Below, one piece after another: positions 25,123 to 33,435 of a DNA stretch of 59,743 nt. The notes under the pieces were generated by a model. The model was not told the origin of the DNA and made no database searches. It was given only the letters and a program-made list of their open reading frames with translations. A program made the position numbers and the translations under genes. How positions within the stretch are numbered: position 1 is the first letter of the stretch; the number at the start of each line of letters is the position of its first letter. This DNA comes from an uncultured Rubrobacteraceae bacterium (GTDB lineage: Bacteria; Actinomycetota; Rubrobacteria; Rubrobacterales; Rubrobacteraceae): positions 1-59,743 of the forward strand of contig CADCVH010000127.1 of NCBI GenBank assembly GCA_902806085.1, given 5' to 3'.

Positions 25123-25436
25123 CCGACTCCTCCTTCCCGTTTGTGCTTGCTCAACCACCCGACGAGCCGGGGCAGGTGCGCCGACAGCCTGCCGGAGTGC
25201 AGCTTCGTGCGGCCCTCCCAACGGACGCCCACGAGGTCGGCGTCTTCCAGCACCGCCAGGTGCTTGGAGATCGCCTGCCTCGTGAGGCTCATGCCGTGGC
25301 CTTCCACGAGGCGGACGCAGATCTCGAACAACGGCTGCTCGTCCCGTTCGGCCAACCCGTCCAGGATCGCGCGCCTGGTCGGATCGGCCAGGGCGCGAAA
25401 CACCGCGTCGAGGTCCCTGTCGTCGGTGGCTGCCAT
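25107..25436 (-). CDS. ArsR-family transcriptional repressor
   Basis: 109 aa from ATG 25436. The winged helix reads FRALADPTRRAILDGLAE and SLTRQAISKHLAVLEDADLV, characteristic of the ArsR branch that pairs with activator-of-Hsp90 or VOC proteins. No CxC metal site is present, so it is not an arsenic sensor. Its promoter contains a perfect palindrome between -35 and -10, and the start of transcription falls about at the ATG, implying a leaderless mRNA. It overlaps the VOC gene. Confidence 0.92.
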   Translation of the reverse strand: MAATDDRDLDAVFRALADPTRRAILDGLAERDEQPLFEICVRLVEGHGMSLTRQAISKHLAVLEDADLVGVRWEGRTKLHSGRLSAHLPRLVGWLSKHKREGGVGCGSS

Positions 25437-25444
25437 GTTCCACC

Positions 25445-25474
25445 ATTTTATGCAACCATACGGTTGCATGTCAA
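25445..25474 (-). promoter_or_regulatory. ArsR promoter with operator palindrome
   Basis: On the minus strand TTGACA (25474-25469), 18 bp, TAAAAT (25450-25445). The spacer is almost filled by ATGCAACC-ATAC-GGTTGCAT (25450-25469 on the plus strand), 8-bp perfect arms around 4 bp. A repressor bound here would directly exclude RNA polymerase. Confidence 0.75.
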
Positions 25475-25709
25475 GTCCGCGTCCGAGCGCGGACGCCTCG
25501 GGGTGGCCCAGGTGAACTCTCGTAGCAGCTCCAGGGGAGACCTCGCCTTTAAGTCTGGGACCCATGGCGGGACATGGCCTGCCTTCGGCGGAAGAGGCGC
25601 TCCCGGCGGAAGGCCAGGCCGTGCGCGTCTAGTAGGTGGCTAACCGGCGTCCACCGGTGCGGCAGGCCGGGGCGGCTCGGGCGCGTACTCCTCGGGGCGT
25701 CGCACGGCG

Positions 25710-26064
25710 TCACGTGGGGTCCCGACGAGCCGTGGGCATCTCATGAGAAGTCCGCTTCGGAGAGGACGTCGGGATGCCCTGTGGGCCACTGAACCAGCTC
25801 GTCCAGAAATCGTCGGAGCCGTCCGGTGACTTCGGTGCTTCCGTATCGATTCCCTGGGCCGTGAGGCGGGCGATGGTTTCTTGCAACGCCTCCACCTGGA
25901 TGCGGATCTTGTCGATGAGCCTGGCGTTGAGGTACGAACGGCCGTCGGCGCCGCGTCGAGGACACGTGGTCGATCCGAGCCCGCGCAGGTGGTACGACGC
26001 CGACAGACCCGCCTGGTCGGCCCCGATCGCCACTGCGTCGTACGCGTGTACGGTGGTGCAACAG
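25710..26064 (-). pseudogene. Possible flavoprotein N-terminal relic joined to unknown sequence
   Basis: Reading leftward from about 26064, the frame begins YDAVAIGADQAGLSASYHL, which resembles the FAD-binding start of flavin monooxygenases (GxGxxG, here GADQAG). No start codon with a ribosome site precedes it. After about 26 residues the similarity stops and an unrelated helix-rich tail follows (LIDKIRIQVEALQETIARL). It is likely a recombined fragment. Confidence 0.35.
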
Positions 26065-26119
26065 CGGACCAGCACCGGGTATGCCGCCCCCGGACCGGCC
26101 GGGGCGGTAGCGACGGCGG

Positions 26120-26989
26120 TCAGCGGCTGAGCGTGACCTCTTCGTCCAGGCGGGCTAGCTTGTGCGGGTTGCGGATCGCGTAGATGCGACTGATCCGGCC
26201 GTCCTCGACCACCAGGCTGACCGCCGTGTCTTTCTCGCCGGCAAGATCGATCCGGACGGCGGCAGCGCCGTTCAGCCACACGGTGCCGACCACCGCATCC
26301 GGCGCGAGCGTCCTGAAGCGGGAGAGGAGGGTCGCCACCCGGTCGCGGCCCACCAACGGGCGTCGGAAAGCTGCCACCTCGCCGCCGCCGTCGGCGACCA
26401 GCACCACCTCGGGTGCGAGCACGTCGAGCAGCACCTGGAGATCACCGGTCCGCAGCGCCGCCAGGAACCGGTCGACCACCCGCTGGTGCTCGGCACGATC
26501 TACCCGCACTCGCGGCCGGCGCGCGGCCACGTGCTCCCGGGCCCGGTGGGCGATCTGCCGAACGGCGGCCGGCGCCTTGTCGACCGCCGCGGCGATTTCG
26601 GCGTAGGGCAGGTCGAACACCTCGCGCAGGACGAAGACCGCCCGTTCGGCGGGCGCGAGGGTCTCCAGCACGGTCAGCATCGCGATCGAGACGCTCTCGG
26701 CTAACTCGACGTCCTCGGCCACGTCGGGGCTGGTGGGCAGCGGCTCGGGCAGCCACTCCCCGACGTACTCCTCGCGCCGCCGCGCCAGCGTCCGCAGCCG
26801 GTTGAGCGCCTGCCGGGTGACGATCCGGACCAGGTAGGCCCGCGGGTACCGCACCTCGGCGCGGTCGACCTCGGCCCACCGCAGCCAGGTCTCCTGGACG
26901 ACGTCCTCGGCGTCGGCCGCGGAGCCGAGCATCTCGTAGGCGACGGTGAACAGCAGGCTGCGGTGGGTGACGAACGGGTCTTCGGTCAT
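26120..26989 (-). CDS. ECF41-type sigma factor (SigJ-like)
   Basis: 289 aa from ATG 26989, overlapping the CMD gene stop by 4 bp (ATGA). Region 2: AYEMLGSAADAEDVVQETWLR. The ECF41 hallmark WLPEP occurs between regions 2 and 4 (GEWLPEPLPT). Region 4: LAPAERAVFVLREVFDLPYAEI. The C-terminal NTF2/SnoaL-like extension (VDRFLAALRTGDLQVLLDVL, DGRISRIYAIRNPHKL) acts as a built-in regulator in studied ECF41 factors. It is co-transcribed with the CMD-fold gene, which has a matching promoter. Confidence 0.94.
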   Translation of the reverse strand: MTEDPFVTHRSLLFTVAYEMLGSAADAEDVVQETWLRWAEVDRAEVRYPRAYLVRIVTRQALNRLRTLARRREEYVGEWLPEPLPTSPDVAEDVELAESVSIAMLTVLETLAPAERAVFVLREVFDLPYAEIAAAVDKAPAAVRQIAHRAREHVAARRPRVRVDRAEHQRVVDRFLAALRTGDLQVLLDVLAPEVVLVADGGGEVAAFRRPLVGRDRVATLLSRFRTLAPDAVVGTVWLNGAAAVRIDLAGEKDTAVSLVVEDGRISRIYAIRNPHKLARLDEEVTLSR

Positions 26990-27585
26990 GAAGCGGACGC
27001 TACTCCCGGCCGGGCGGTCGGCACGGCCAGCGGCTTCAGGTCGCACGCCTCCGCGAAGCCGTCCGACTCGATCCCGAGTGCCACGTTGCCCCTCGTGGTG
27101 AGGTTGGCGAACGAGATGACCGCCGTCAGCTCGACGAGCGCCGCCGCGCCGATCCGCTCCAGCAGCCGGGCCGACAACTCGTCGGTGACCGTCGGCGGCG
27201 TCTGGCTCATCGCTTCGGCGTACGCCATCACGTCGCGCTCCAGCGGCGTGAACACGTCCGACTCGCGCCACCGCGGCACCTCGCGCGCCTTCTCCAGGTC
27301 GAGGTTCTCGTTGTACGCCTGGAAATAGTTGAAGTCCAGACACCAAGTGCAACCGACCAGCGACGCGACGGCCATGTGGGCGAACGACTTCAGGTTCTCG
27401 TCACACGTGTCCCACTTCTGGACCTTGTTGCCGATCGCGAAGCTGGCCTTCAGCACCTTGGGGTTGTGCCAGTACACCCCGAGTGGTGTCGGCACCTTTC
27501 CCATCATCTTTGTGGCCATTCGCTTCATCAGCGCCCCCTTGATGCCGGTGATCTCGGCCGGCGGGACCCTGGTGGTGCTGGTCAT
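26986..27585 (-). CDS. Carboxymuconolactone decarboxylase-fold protein (ECF41 partner)
   Basis: 199 aa from ATG 27585, with GGAGGAG upstream. The redox motif is GCTWCLDFN (CxxC), and the helical AhpD-like fold continues through RDVMAYAEAMSQTPP and LTTRGNVALG. It precedes the ECF41 sigma gene with a 4-bp overlap. CMD-fold proteins are the best-known targets of ECF41 factors. The promoter TGTCACA-16-TGTC upstream fits this. Enzymatic substrate is unknown. Confidence 0.9.
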   Translation of the reverse strand: MTSTTRVPPAEITGIKGALMKRMATKMMGKVPTPLGVYWHNPKVLKASFAIGNKVQKWDTCDENLKSFAHMAVASLVGCTWCLDFNYFQAYNENLDLEKAREVPRWRESDVFTPLERDVMAYAEAMSQTPPTVTDELSARLLERIGAAALVELTAVISFANLTTRGNVALGIESDGFAEACDLKPLAVPTARPGVASAS

Positions 27586-27618
27586 GTCTCCTCCTTTGTC
27601 GGTGGTTCTGAACATGGA

Positions 27619-27645
27619 GACACCGGACACGAGTCGAATGTGACA
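27619..27645 (-). promoter_or_regulatory. ECF41-type promoter of the CMD-sigma operon
   Basis: On the minus strand TGTCACA (27645-27639), 16 bp, TGTC (27622-27619). The -35 is an exact match to the remembered ECF41 motif. Predicted transcription starts about 25-30 bases before the ATG at 27585. Confidence 0.65.
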
Positions 27646-27674
27646 GACCGCGGCGATATCCTCGCCAGTCGTGG

Positions 27675-28232
27675 CTAAGTCTGCCGGGCCCACGCCTCCA
27701 CCGCCGCGGCCTGGGCCTGGGTCTCCACGGAGCCCGGCCTGAGGGCGCGGACGTGCCGGATCGCCTCTTCCGCGCCTAGCCCCTCGCTGCTCGCGAGGTA
27801 GCACGCGAGCAGGGTGCCCGTGCGCCCGAGGCCGCCCCCGCAGTGGACCGCCGCGGCCGCCCCCGCCGCCAGGGCACCGAGGATGGCGTTCACGCCGCGC
27901 TCGACTTGGTCGGTAGAAGGAGCGGCGAAGTCCTCGACCGGCAGGTGAACCTCCCCCAGGCCGTGGCGTTCGAGGCGGGCCGGGTCGTGGGGCCGCCCGT
28001 GAAGGTTGACCAGCAGCCGCACCCCGCTTCCCGAGAGCGCGGCCAGGGCCCGCTCCGTGCGCGGGTAGGCGCACCCGAGCACGCCGGGCGCGACCCAACC
28101 TCCCCGATCGGTCAGGCGCAAGAGCATACGGAGGGCGACCCCCGCCTGCGCCAGGCGGCGCCCGCGCGCCGCGAACGGCTCCCGTCCGGCATGCGTCAGA
28201 TTCGCCACCCGCAAACCGTACCGCTCGGCCAT
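27675..28232 (-). CDS. Dual-specificity / tyrosine protein phosphatase
   Basis: 185 aa. The phosphatase loop is VHCGGGLGRTGT (C-x5-R-T), with the general-acid region VEDFAAPS upstream and the family start WVAPGVLGCAYPRT. It would remove phosphate from Tyr/Ser/Thr or a small molecule. The first 45 residues before GGWVAPG are basic and unlike the family, so a later start is possible; ATG 28232 lacks a clear ribosome site. It lies downstream of the truncated permease and upstream of the ECF41 operon. Confidence 0.85.
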   Translation of the reverse strand: MAERYGLRVANLTHAGREPFAARGRRLAQAGVALRMLLRLTDRGGWVAPGVLGCAYPRTERALAALSGSGVRLLVNLHGRPHDPARLERHGLGEVHLPVEDFAAPSTDQVERGVNAILGALAAGAAAAVHCGGGLGRTGTLLACYLASSEGLGAEEAIRHVRALRPGSVETQAQAAAVEAWARQT

Positions 28233-28568
28233 CCCGACGGCAACCGTGGGCCCCGCATCGGTCGGCCTACGACGACCGCCGGCCGTTGGGCGGGGTCCGC
28301 GACGGATCCTCCGCCATCCCCGCGCCGGCGAGGCCGCACCGGCGAGACCGGCGCGTTCGTGGGCGTCCCCCGGCAGAGGCCCGAAAACCCGTAACGGAAA
28401 GCGTCTCAGCCAAAGAAAGTGGGCCGAGAGCGGCTCTCTTGCCGTACTATTTGCCTCCGATCATGCGATGACCCCACAGGGGCCGCCTCTCCGGCACCCA
28501 GAGACGGCTCCCGGGGGTTGCGTACGGGATCACCGGCTTTTGGCATTACTTTGGCATTACACCCGCGC
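28233..28568. other. Intergenic stretch at the accessory-region border
   Basis: About 335 bp with no supported gene. At its right end TTTGGCATTAC occurs twice in tandem (28539-28549, 28550-28560), immediately before the permease relic. This could be a rearrangement footprint. Confidence 0.5.
28539..28560. repeat. 11-bp perfect tandem repeat
   Basis: TTTGGCATTAC twice in direct succession, 8 bp from the stop codon of the truncated sugar permease. It is AT-richer than its surroundings. Confidence 0.8.
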
Positions 28569-28750
28569 CTAAGACGTACGACGGCGGCGGCTTGACGCGG
28601 CGTCTATCGTCGCCGCTACCAGGAGCACCGCCCCGGTGACCATGAACTTGATCGAGGAGTCGAACGCCAGGAGGTCCATGCCGTTTGAGATGGACCCGAT
28701 AACCAGGGCCCCGAGCAGCGCGGACCAGACCGAGCCCCGGCCCCCCCTCG
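28569..28750 (-). pseudogene. Sugar ABC transporter permease (XylH/RbsC-like), 3' relic
   Basis: Reading leftward from about 28750, the frame gives GGRGSVWSALLGALVIGSIS, then NGMDLLAFDSSIKFMVTGAV, then LLVAATIDA and an Arg-rich tail, ending in TAG at 28571-28569. This is the conserved last transmembrane part of RbsC/XylH-type permeases. The upstream 300 or so residues are missing and sequence to its right has no homology in this frame. It is probably what remains of a sugar transporter gene. Confidence 0.75.
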
Positions 28751-28887
28751 TGCTCCGTCGCGGAGCCCAGCTGATGGGCGGGACCGCGCTTGGGTCGGCC
28801 GCGGGCCACTGACCGGCGGGGCGTCGGGGAGGTCCCGGACACCAGGGCGTGGGCGCCGGATCTACCAGGGCCCCGTGTATCTCTGGC

Positions 28888-29739
28888 CTACGGGCGGCGG
28901 GGGAACTGGGAGAAGTCCGGTCTGCGCTTCTCCTTGTAGGCGTCGCGGCCTTCCTGGGCCTCCTCGCTACCGTAGAAGAGGAGGTTGGCGTCGTGGGCGA
29001 GTTGCTGGATGCCGGCGAAGCCGTCCTCGTGGGCGTGGAAGCTCGCCTTCAGGAGGCGCAGGGCGAAGGGCGAGTGCTGGAGCATCTCCCGGCACCAGCC
29101 CACCGTCTCCGTTTCCAGATCCGCCAGGGGGACGACCTTGTTGACCAGGCCCATCTCGAAGGCCTCTTCGGCCGAGTACATCCGGCAGAGAAACCAGATC
29201 TCCTTCGCCCTCTTGGGGCCGACGAGCTGGGTGAGAACGGAGGCGCCGTAGCCGCCGTCGAAGGAGCCGACCTTCGGGCCGACCTGGCCGAACTTCGCGT
29301 TATCCGCGGCGATGGTCAGGTCGCATACCACGTGCAGGACGTGCCCCCCGCCGACCGCGTAGCCGGCGACCATGGCGACCACGGGCTTCGGGCAGCGCCG
29401 GATCTGGACGTGCAGGTCCGTGATGTGGAAGCGTCCGACCGAAGCGCCGCCCGGCGTCCGTCGCGGGTCGTCCGGAGAGTCCAGGTACCCGGCGTCGCCG
29501 CGCACCTTCTGGTCGCCGCCGGAGCAGAACGCGTCCGGCCCCTCGCCGGTAAGGACGATCACGCCCGTCTCGTGGTCCTCGCGGGCGTCCTCCAGGGCGC
29601 GCTGCATCTCCGTGACCGTCAACGGTCGGAAGGCGTTGCGCACCTCTGGGCGGTTTATGGTGATCTTGGCGATCCCCTCCGCCTTCTCGTACCTTATGTC
29701 CTCGAATTCCCCGGCCGGTTCCCACGCGATATCAGTCAT
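28888..29739 (-). CDS. menB: 1,4-dihydroxy-2-naphthoyl-CoA synthase
   Basis: 283 aa crotonase-fold enzyme that closes the second ring of menaquinone from o-succinylbenzoyl-CoA. MenB hallmarks: [11 protein letters not shown], the [12 protein letters not shown] oxyanion region, [12 protein letters not shown], and the C-terminal [17 protein letters not shown] 29739 lies inside the menH 3' end (8-bp overlap), so translation is coupled. It is the last gene of the menF-menD-GSCFA-menH-menB run. Confidence 0.97.
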   Translation of the reverse strand: MTDIAWEPAGEFEDIRYEKAEGIAKITINRPEVRNAFRPLTVTEMQRALEDAREDHETGVIVLTGEGPDAFCSGGDQKVRGDAGYLDSPDDPRRTPGGASVGRFHITDLHVQIRRCPKPVVAMVAGYAVGGGHVLHVVCDLTIAADNAKFGQVGPKVGSFDGGYGASVLTQLVGPKRAKEIWFLCRMYSAEEAFEMGLVNKVVPLADLETETVGWCREMLQHSPFALRLLKASFHAHEDGFAGIQQLAHDANLLFYGSEEAQEGRDAYKEKRRPDFSQFPRRP

Positions 29740-30601
29740 GGTGGTGATTATAAGGGGCGCACTCGGATTGGCACCCATCCAGGAAGTTCCGCAGCAGCCT
29801 GAGATACGCCGCGGGAGCCTCCACGCGGACGTTGTGTCCGGCCCCCGGAACGACGACGGTTCGCATCCTGGGACAGGCCCCCTCCATGCGGTGCGAGATG
29901 CCGACAAACTTCCCGTCGAGCCCGCCGGCGACGGCGAGCGCCGGGGCCCGCAAGCCGGGAAGTTCCCCCCACAACGACGGCTGGTTGCCCGTGCCCATGC
30001 CCCGCAGGGATCTCGCCAACTCGTCCGGATCGTTCTCTCTCCGATCCTCCAGCGTTCGCCGCAGGAGCTCCTCGTCCCGCGCGAGCGGCGCGAAGAGCGG
30101 CTGACTGTACCAGTCGCGCAAGAATCGCTCGAAGTCGCCACCCTCCAGGCGGGCGGCCCTCTCCTCGTCGGCGGCCCGGCGGGCGGCCCGCCCCCGCGCG
30201 TCCTCCAGGCCGGGGGAGGCCGATTCGAGAAAGAGCCCGCAGAAGCGGTCGGGGTGGCGCAGCGCCAGGTAGAGGGCGAGCCGCCCGCCCATCGAGTAGC
30301 CGGCCAGGACCGCCTGTTGGACCGGGATCCCGTCCAGGAGATCCAGGACGCCCACGGCCGCCCCCTCCATCGTGTAGCGCCCGGGCGGAAGCCCGGTCGA
30401 GGCGCCGTGGCCCGGCAGGTCCACAGAGACGCAAAAGAAGCGTCCGTCCAGCCCCGCCGCCGTTTCGCGCCAGTCCCGGGCCCGGCCCATAAAGCCGTGG
30501 AGGAAGAGCACGGTGGGGCTCGCCGGGTCCCCGGAAGTGGTGTGATTCAGGCCGATTAAGGGTCCGGTGTCAGGCGCCGCGTTGCGCGACGCCGGCGCCA
30601 T
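29732..30601 (-). CDS. menH: SHCHC synthase (alpha/beta hydrolase)
   Basis: 289 aa. The nucleophile elbow is [11 protein letters not shown]; the oxyanion region is [13 protein letters not shown]; the catalytic His is in [12 protein letters not shown]. MenH eliminates pyruvate from SEPHCHC in menaquinone synthesis. It overlaps the upstream GSCFA gene by 32 bp and menB by 8 bp. ATG 30601 lacks a clear ribosome site, so coupled translation is likely; the first 20 residues are variable. Related hydrolases are diverse, but context is strong. Confidence 0.92.
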   Translation of the reverse strand: MAPASRNAAPDTGPLIGLNHTTSGDPASPTVLFLHGFMGRARDWRETAAGLDGRFFCVSVDLPGHGASTGLPPGRYTMEGAAVGVLDLLDGIPVQQAVLAGYSMGGRLALYLALRHPDRFCGLFLESASPGLEDARGRAARRAADEERAARLEGGDFERFLRDWYSQPLFAPLARDEELLRRTLEDRRENDPDELARSLRGMGTGNQPSLWGELPGLRAPALAVAGGLDGKFVGISHRMEGACPRMRTVVVPGAGHNVRVEAPAAYLRLLRNFLDGCQSECAPYNHHHD

Positions 30602-31571
30602 CCGAAGCGTGGCCGTTCGCGCCGGGGTCGGGCGCCAGGTTCGGGAAGTACGCGCCCAGCATGTGGCCGGTAACGCGTCTGACCACGGCGTCGCGGACGT
30701 GGATGTTGTCCGGGTTGAACGCCCCCAGCCCGCCGCTGCTGACCATCTCGTAGCTCGGGAAATAGTCCACCTGAGGGTACTTTTGCGCCAGTTCCTCGGC
30801 GCAGACCCTGAGGACCGCCTTCGAGAAGCTGTTGGCGACGACGACGTCTTCGCCGCTAAAGGTAGTCCCGAGGGGAACCGGCGAGACGGTCAGCAACACC
30901 CTCTCGACGCCCGCGTCGACCAACCCGCCAAAGGCCCGGTCGAGAAGCGGCAACGCGTCCGACACGCCGAGCCTGTAGAAAGAGTAGCGCTCCGGTTGCT
31001 TCTTGAGGTCCTGCCTCATCGGCATCCGGTTCAAGAACAGGCCGGTCTCCTCGTCGAACCAGGCCTCGATCAGGCCGAGGGTGACGATCACCAGGTCCGA
31101 GGAGAGCAGGCTCTCGTAGACGACCTCGATCTCCTGGCGGCGGGCGACCGCCCGCTCGAAGGGGACGGGGGAACCGCCGGGCAAGAGCAGGTCGATAAAG
31201 CCGTCCTTACCCTCGACGATGGTCTCTTCCGGGTCTCCCCCGCCGCCCACGGCGGAGAGGATGCGCTGGGAGATCGTGCCCGGGTTGTACTCGTTGAGGA
31301 GCCCGTTGGGCCTGAACTCCCACTCGGACTTCGGGACCGAGAACTCGCTTGTGGGCAACTCGATGCCGTCGTGGTCGAGCAACGCCAGCTCGATGTTCCG
31401 CGCAAAGCACGACCCGATAGTAAAGACCTTCGCGGGCGCGTCCAGCACGAACTTCGGTCTCAAGGAAGGGAACAGGAGGTCACCGCCGAACCGCGGGTCT
31501 TCCTCGCTCGGGAACCTCTTGTTGGGGTTGTCCCGCGTGATCTTCAACGCCTCTAGCGCGTCGAGCTTCAT
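30570..31571 (-). CDS. GSCFA-domain protein (SGNH-hydrolase-like)
   Basis: 333 aa from ATG 31571; further upstream in-frame residues lack similarity. The defining motif GSCFARNIE is at about residues 53-61, and DLVIVTLGLIEAWFD, LLTVSPVPLGTTF and NIHVRDAVVRR follow, giving the SGNH-like catalytic blocks. GSCFA proteins are mostly linked to polysaccharide or surface-layer biosynthesis and have no assigned reaction. Here it sits between menD and menH and overlaps menH by 32 bp, an unexpected place. Confidence 0.9.
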   Translation of the reverse strand: MKLDALEALKITRDNPNKRFPSEEDPRFGGDLLFPSLRPKFVLDAPAKVFTIGSCFARNIELALLDHDGIELPTSEFSVPKSEWEFRPNGLLNEYNPGTISQRILSAVGGGGDPEETIVEGKDGFIDLLLPGGSPVPFERAVARRQEIEVVYESLLSSDLVIVTLGLIEAWFDEETGLFLNRMPMRQDLKKQPERYSFYRLGVSDALPLLDRAFGGLVDAGVERVLLTVSPVPLGTTFSGEDVVVANSFSKAVLRVCAEELAQKYPQVDYFPSYEMVSSGGLGAFNPDNIHVRDAVVRRVTGHMLGAYFPNLAPDPGANGHASDGAGVAQRGA

Positions 31572-31683
31572 CGTCTTCTGGCTCCTCGCATAACCGACAA
31601 AACGACCGTGCAGGCGGCCCACCTCGGACAGTATAGTACCTTCGCCGCACGCCGAATCCCGCCGATTCGCCCGCGGCGGGGCC

Positions 31684-33435
31684 TTATCCCGGCCGGATCC
31701 CGGCGGACACCCCCCCGAGAAGCTCCCGGTGAACCGCCACGTTCCCTTCGCGGTCGGTGCGAACTTCGATCAGTACCGGGCCACCCCCCGAACGGCCCGC
31801 CCGGTACGCAGACAAGAACTGTTCCGCCGTCCCGGGGCGCTCGTAGTCGAGGCCGAACATCCTCGCCGCGCTCTCGAACCCCACGCCCTGCGGCGTGCCG
31901 AAGAACGGCTCGAAGAAGTTCTCGTGCCGCGAGACCGGGAGGAAGGAGAAGATCCCACCCCCGTCGTTGTTTAGCACGACAACCGTCACGGGAAGCCCCC
32001 GCAGCATGGCGAGGGAGTTGAGGTCGTGCAGGAGCGCCAGGTCCCCGATGAGCAGGGTCACGGGCCCGCCGAAACCCCGCGCGAAACCCGCCGTCGTGGC
32101 GACGGTGCCGTCTATGCCGCTCGCCCCGCGGTTCGCGGCGACCGGCACGCCCGCGCCGTCCGCGGCGGCGTAGGCGTCGAGGTCGCGCACCGGCATGCTG
32201 CTCGCCACGACCAGCCCGTGACCTTCGGGGATGCCCCGCGAGACCAGGCGCGCCACGAGCGGCTCGTCGAGCCCGTCCCTGCCGGCGAACATCCGGTCCA
32301 GCACGGCGCCCGCCGCGTTCGAGGCGGCGCGCCAGCCGTCCGTCCAGGAGGGGTCTGCCTCTGATGGATTTTCGTCCGCCACCCGGGAGAGGGCGGCGCA
32401 GAAACCCACGACGTCGGACTCGACGCTGTGGGTGACCCTGTGGCCCGGGTCCAACCTGAAAGGGTTCTCCCGGACGACCACGTAAGGGTCGGGACGACCC
32501 CGGACGACGAACCCTTCCAGGCGCTTGCTCAGGGCCCGCCCCCCCACGTGCAGCACCGCCTCCGGCCCGTGGTCTTTAACGAAGGACTCATCCGCCAGCA
32601 GCGCGTCGTAGAAAGCGACGCTCCCGCGGTCTCCGCCGAGGCGGACCTGCGAGCCGACGTCCGGCAAGAGCGGCCACCCCAAAGAGAGGGCGAGCCTCTC
32701 CACGGCCTCGCCCTGCTTGCGGGAGGCCAGCCTGCCCGCGATTACGAGGCCCCGCCCGACCGGCCGCAGCTCCTCCCAGAGCGAGCCTATCTCGGCCTCG
32801 TCCACGGCGGGCTTCGTCGCGGCGTAGCGGGTGTAGGGGGCATCTTTTTCGCGCCAGCGGTCGGGCCCGGAGGGGGGTTCCTCGTCCTCACCGGGGTCGG
32901 GGATGAGGGGTTCGCGGAACATGAGGTTGAGGTGCACGGGGCCGCTTGGGGCGCGCAGGGCGCGGTAGGCGGCCTGGTCCACGGTGGTCAGGACGGAGGC
33001 GGGGTCCACGTCGAGGCCTGGGGCGGGGAGGTCGAAGCGCCAGCGGACGAAATCGCCGAAGATGTCCGGCTGGTCTATCGTCTGGTTCGCGCCGGTCTGG
33101 CGGAGTTCGGGGGGGCGGTCTGCGGTTAGCAGGATCATGGGTACGCCGTCCGTCGCCGCCTCGACCACGGCGGGGAGGCCGTTGGCGACGGCGGTGCCTG
33201 AGGTCGTGATCCAGGCAGCGGGACGCCCCGTGGCCCGCGCGTAGCCGAGCGCCGCAAAAGCCGTGCCCCGCTCGTCGAAGTGGACGAGGCTCTCGGCCCT
33301 CTCGTTGGCGGCGAGGGCCGCGACCAGGGGGGTCGAGCGGGAACCGGGGGCGACGCAGAACAGGCCCACGCCGCAGCGGAGGAGTTCCTCGACGATCAGG
33401 TACGCCCAGAGGCGGTTAGCGCGCGCGGTTTCCAA
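31684..33435 (-). CDS. menD: SEPHCHC synthase
   Basis: 583 aa ThDP enzyme adding 2-oxoglutarate to isochorismate. N-terminal CVAPGSRSTPLV and HFDERGTAFAALGYA are family markers; the ThDP-binding region is LIGDLALLHD then VLNNDGGGIFSFLP. TTG 33435 is chosen because LETARANRLWAYLI begins the MenD fold; it overlaps menF by 20 bp. The next gene, a GSCFA protein, starts about 110 bp downstream. Confidence 0.95.
   Translation of the reverse strand: METARANRLWAYLIVEELLRCGVGLFCVAPGSRSTPLVAALAANERAESLVHFDERGTAFAALGYARATGRPAAWITTSGTAVANGLPAVVEAATDGVPMILLTADRPPELRQTGANQTIDQPDIFGDFVRWRFDLPAPGLDVDPASVLTTVDQAAYRALRAPSGPVHLNLMFREPLIPDPGEDEEPPSGPDRWREKDAPYTRYAATKPAVDEAEIGSLWEELRPVGRGLVIAGRLASRKQGEAVERLALSLGWPLLPDVGSQVRLGGDRGSVAFYDALLADESFVKDHGPEAVLHVGGRALSKRLEGFVVRGRPDPYVVVRENPFRLDPGHRVTHSVESDVVGFCAALSRVADENPSEADPSWTDGWRAASNAAGAVLDRMFAGRDGLDEPLVARLVSRGIPEGHGLVVASSMPVRDLDAYAAADGAGVPVAANRGASGIDGTVATTAGFARGFGGPVTLLIGDLALLHDLNSLAMLRGLPVTVVVLNNDGGGIFSFLPVSRHENFFEPFFGTPQGVGFESAARMFGLDYERPGTAEQFLSAYRAGRSGGGPVLIEVRTDREGNVAVHRELLGGVSAGIRPG

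Noticed and set aside
25107-25436. Arsenic or metal-sensing ArsR
   Set aside because: No cysteine metal site is present and the partner is a VOC protein, not a transporter or arsenate reductase.
28546-28842. A 98-codon minus-strand frame
   Set aside because: The homology in this stretch (sugar permease tail) is in a different frame, so this frame is noise.
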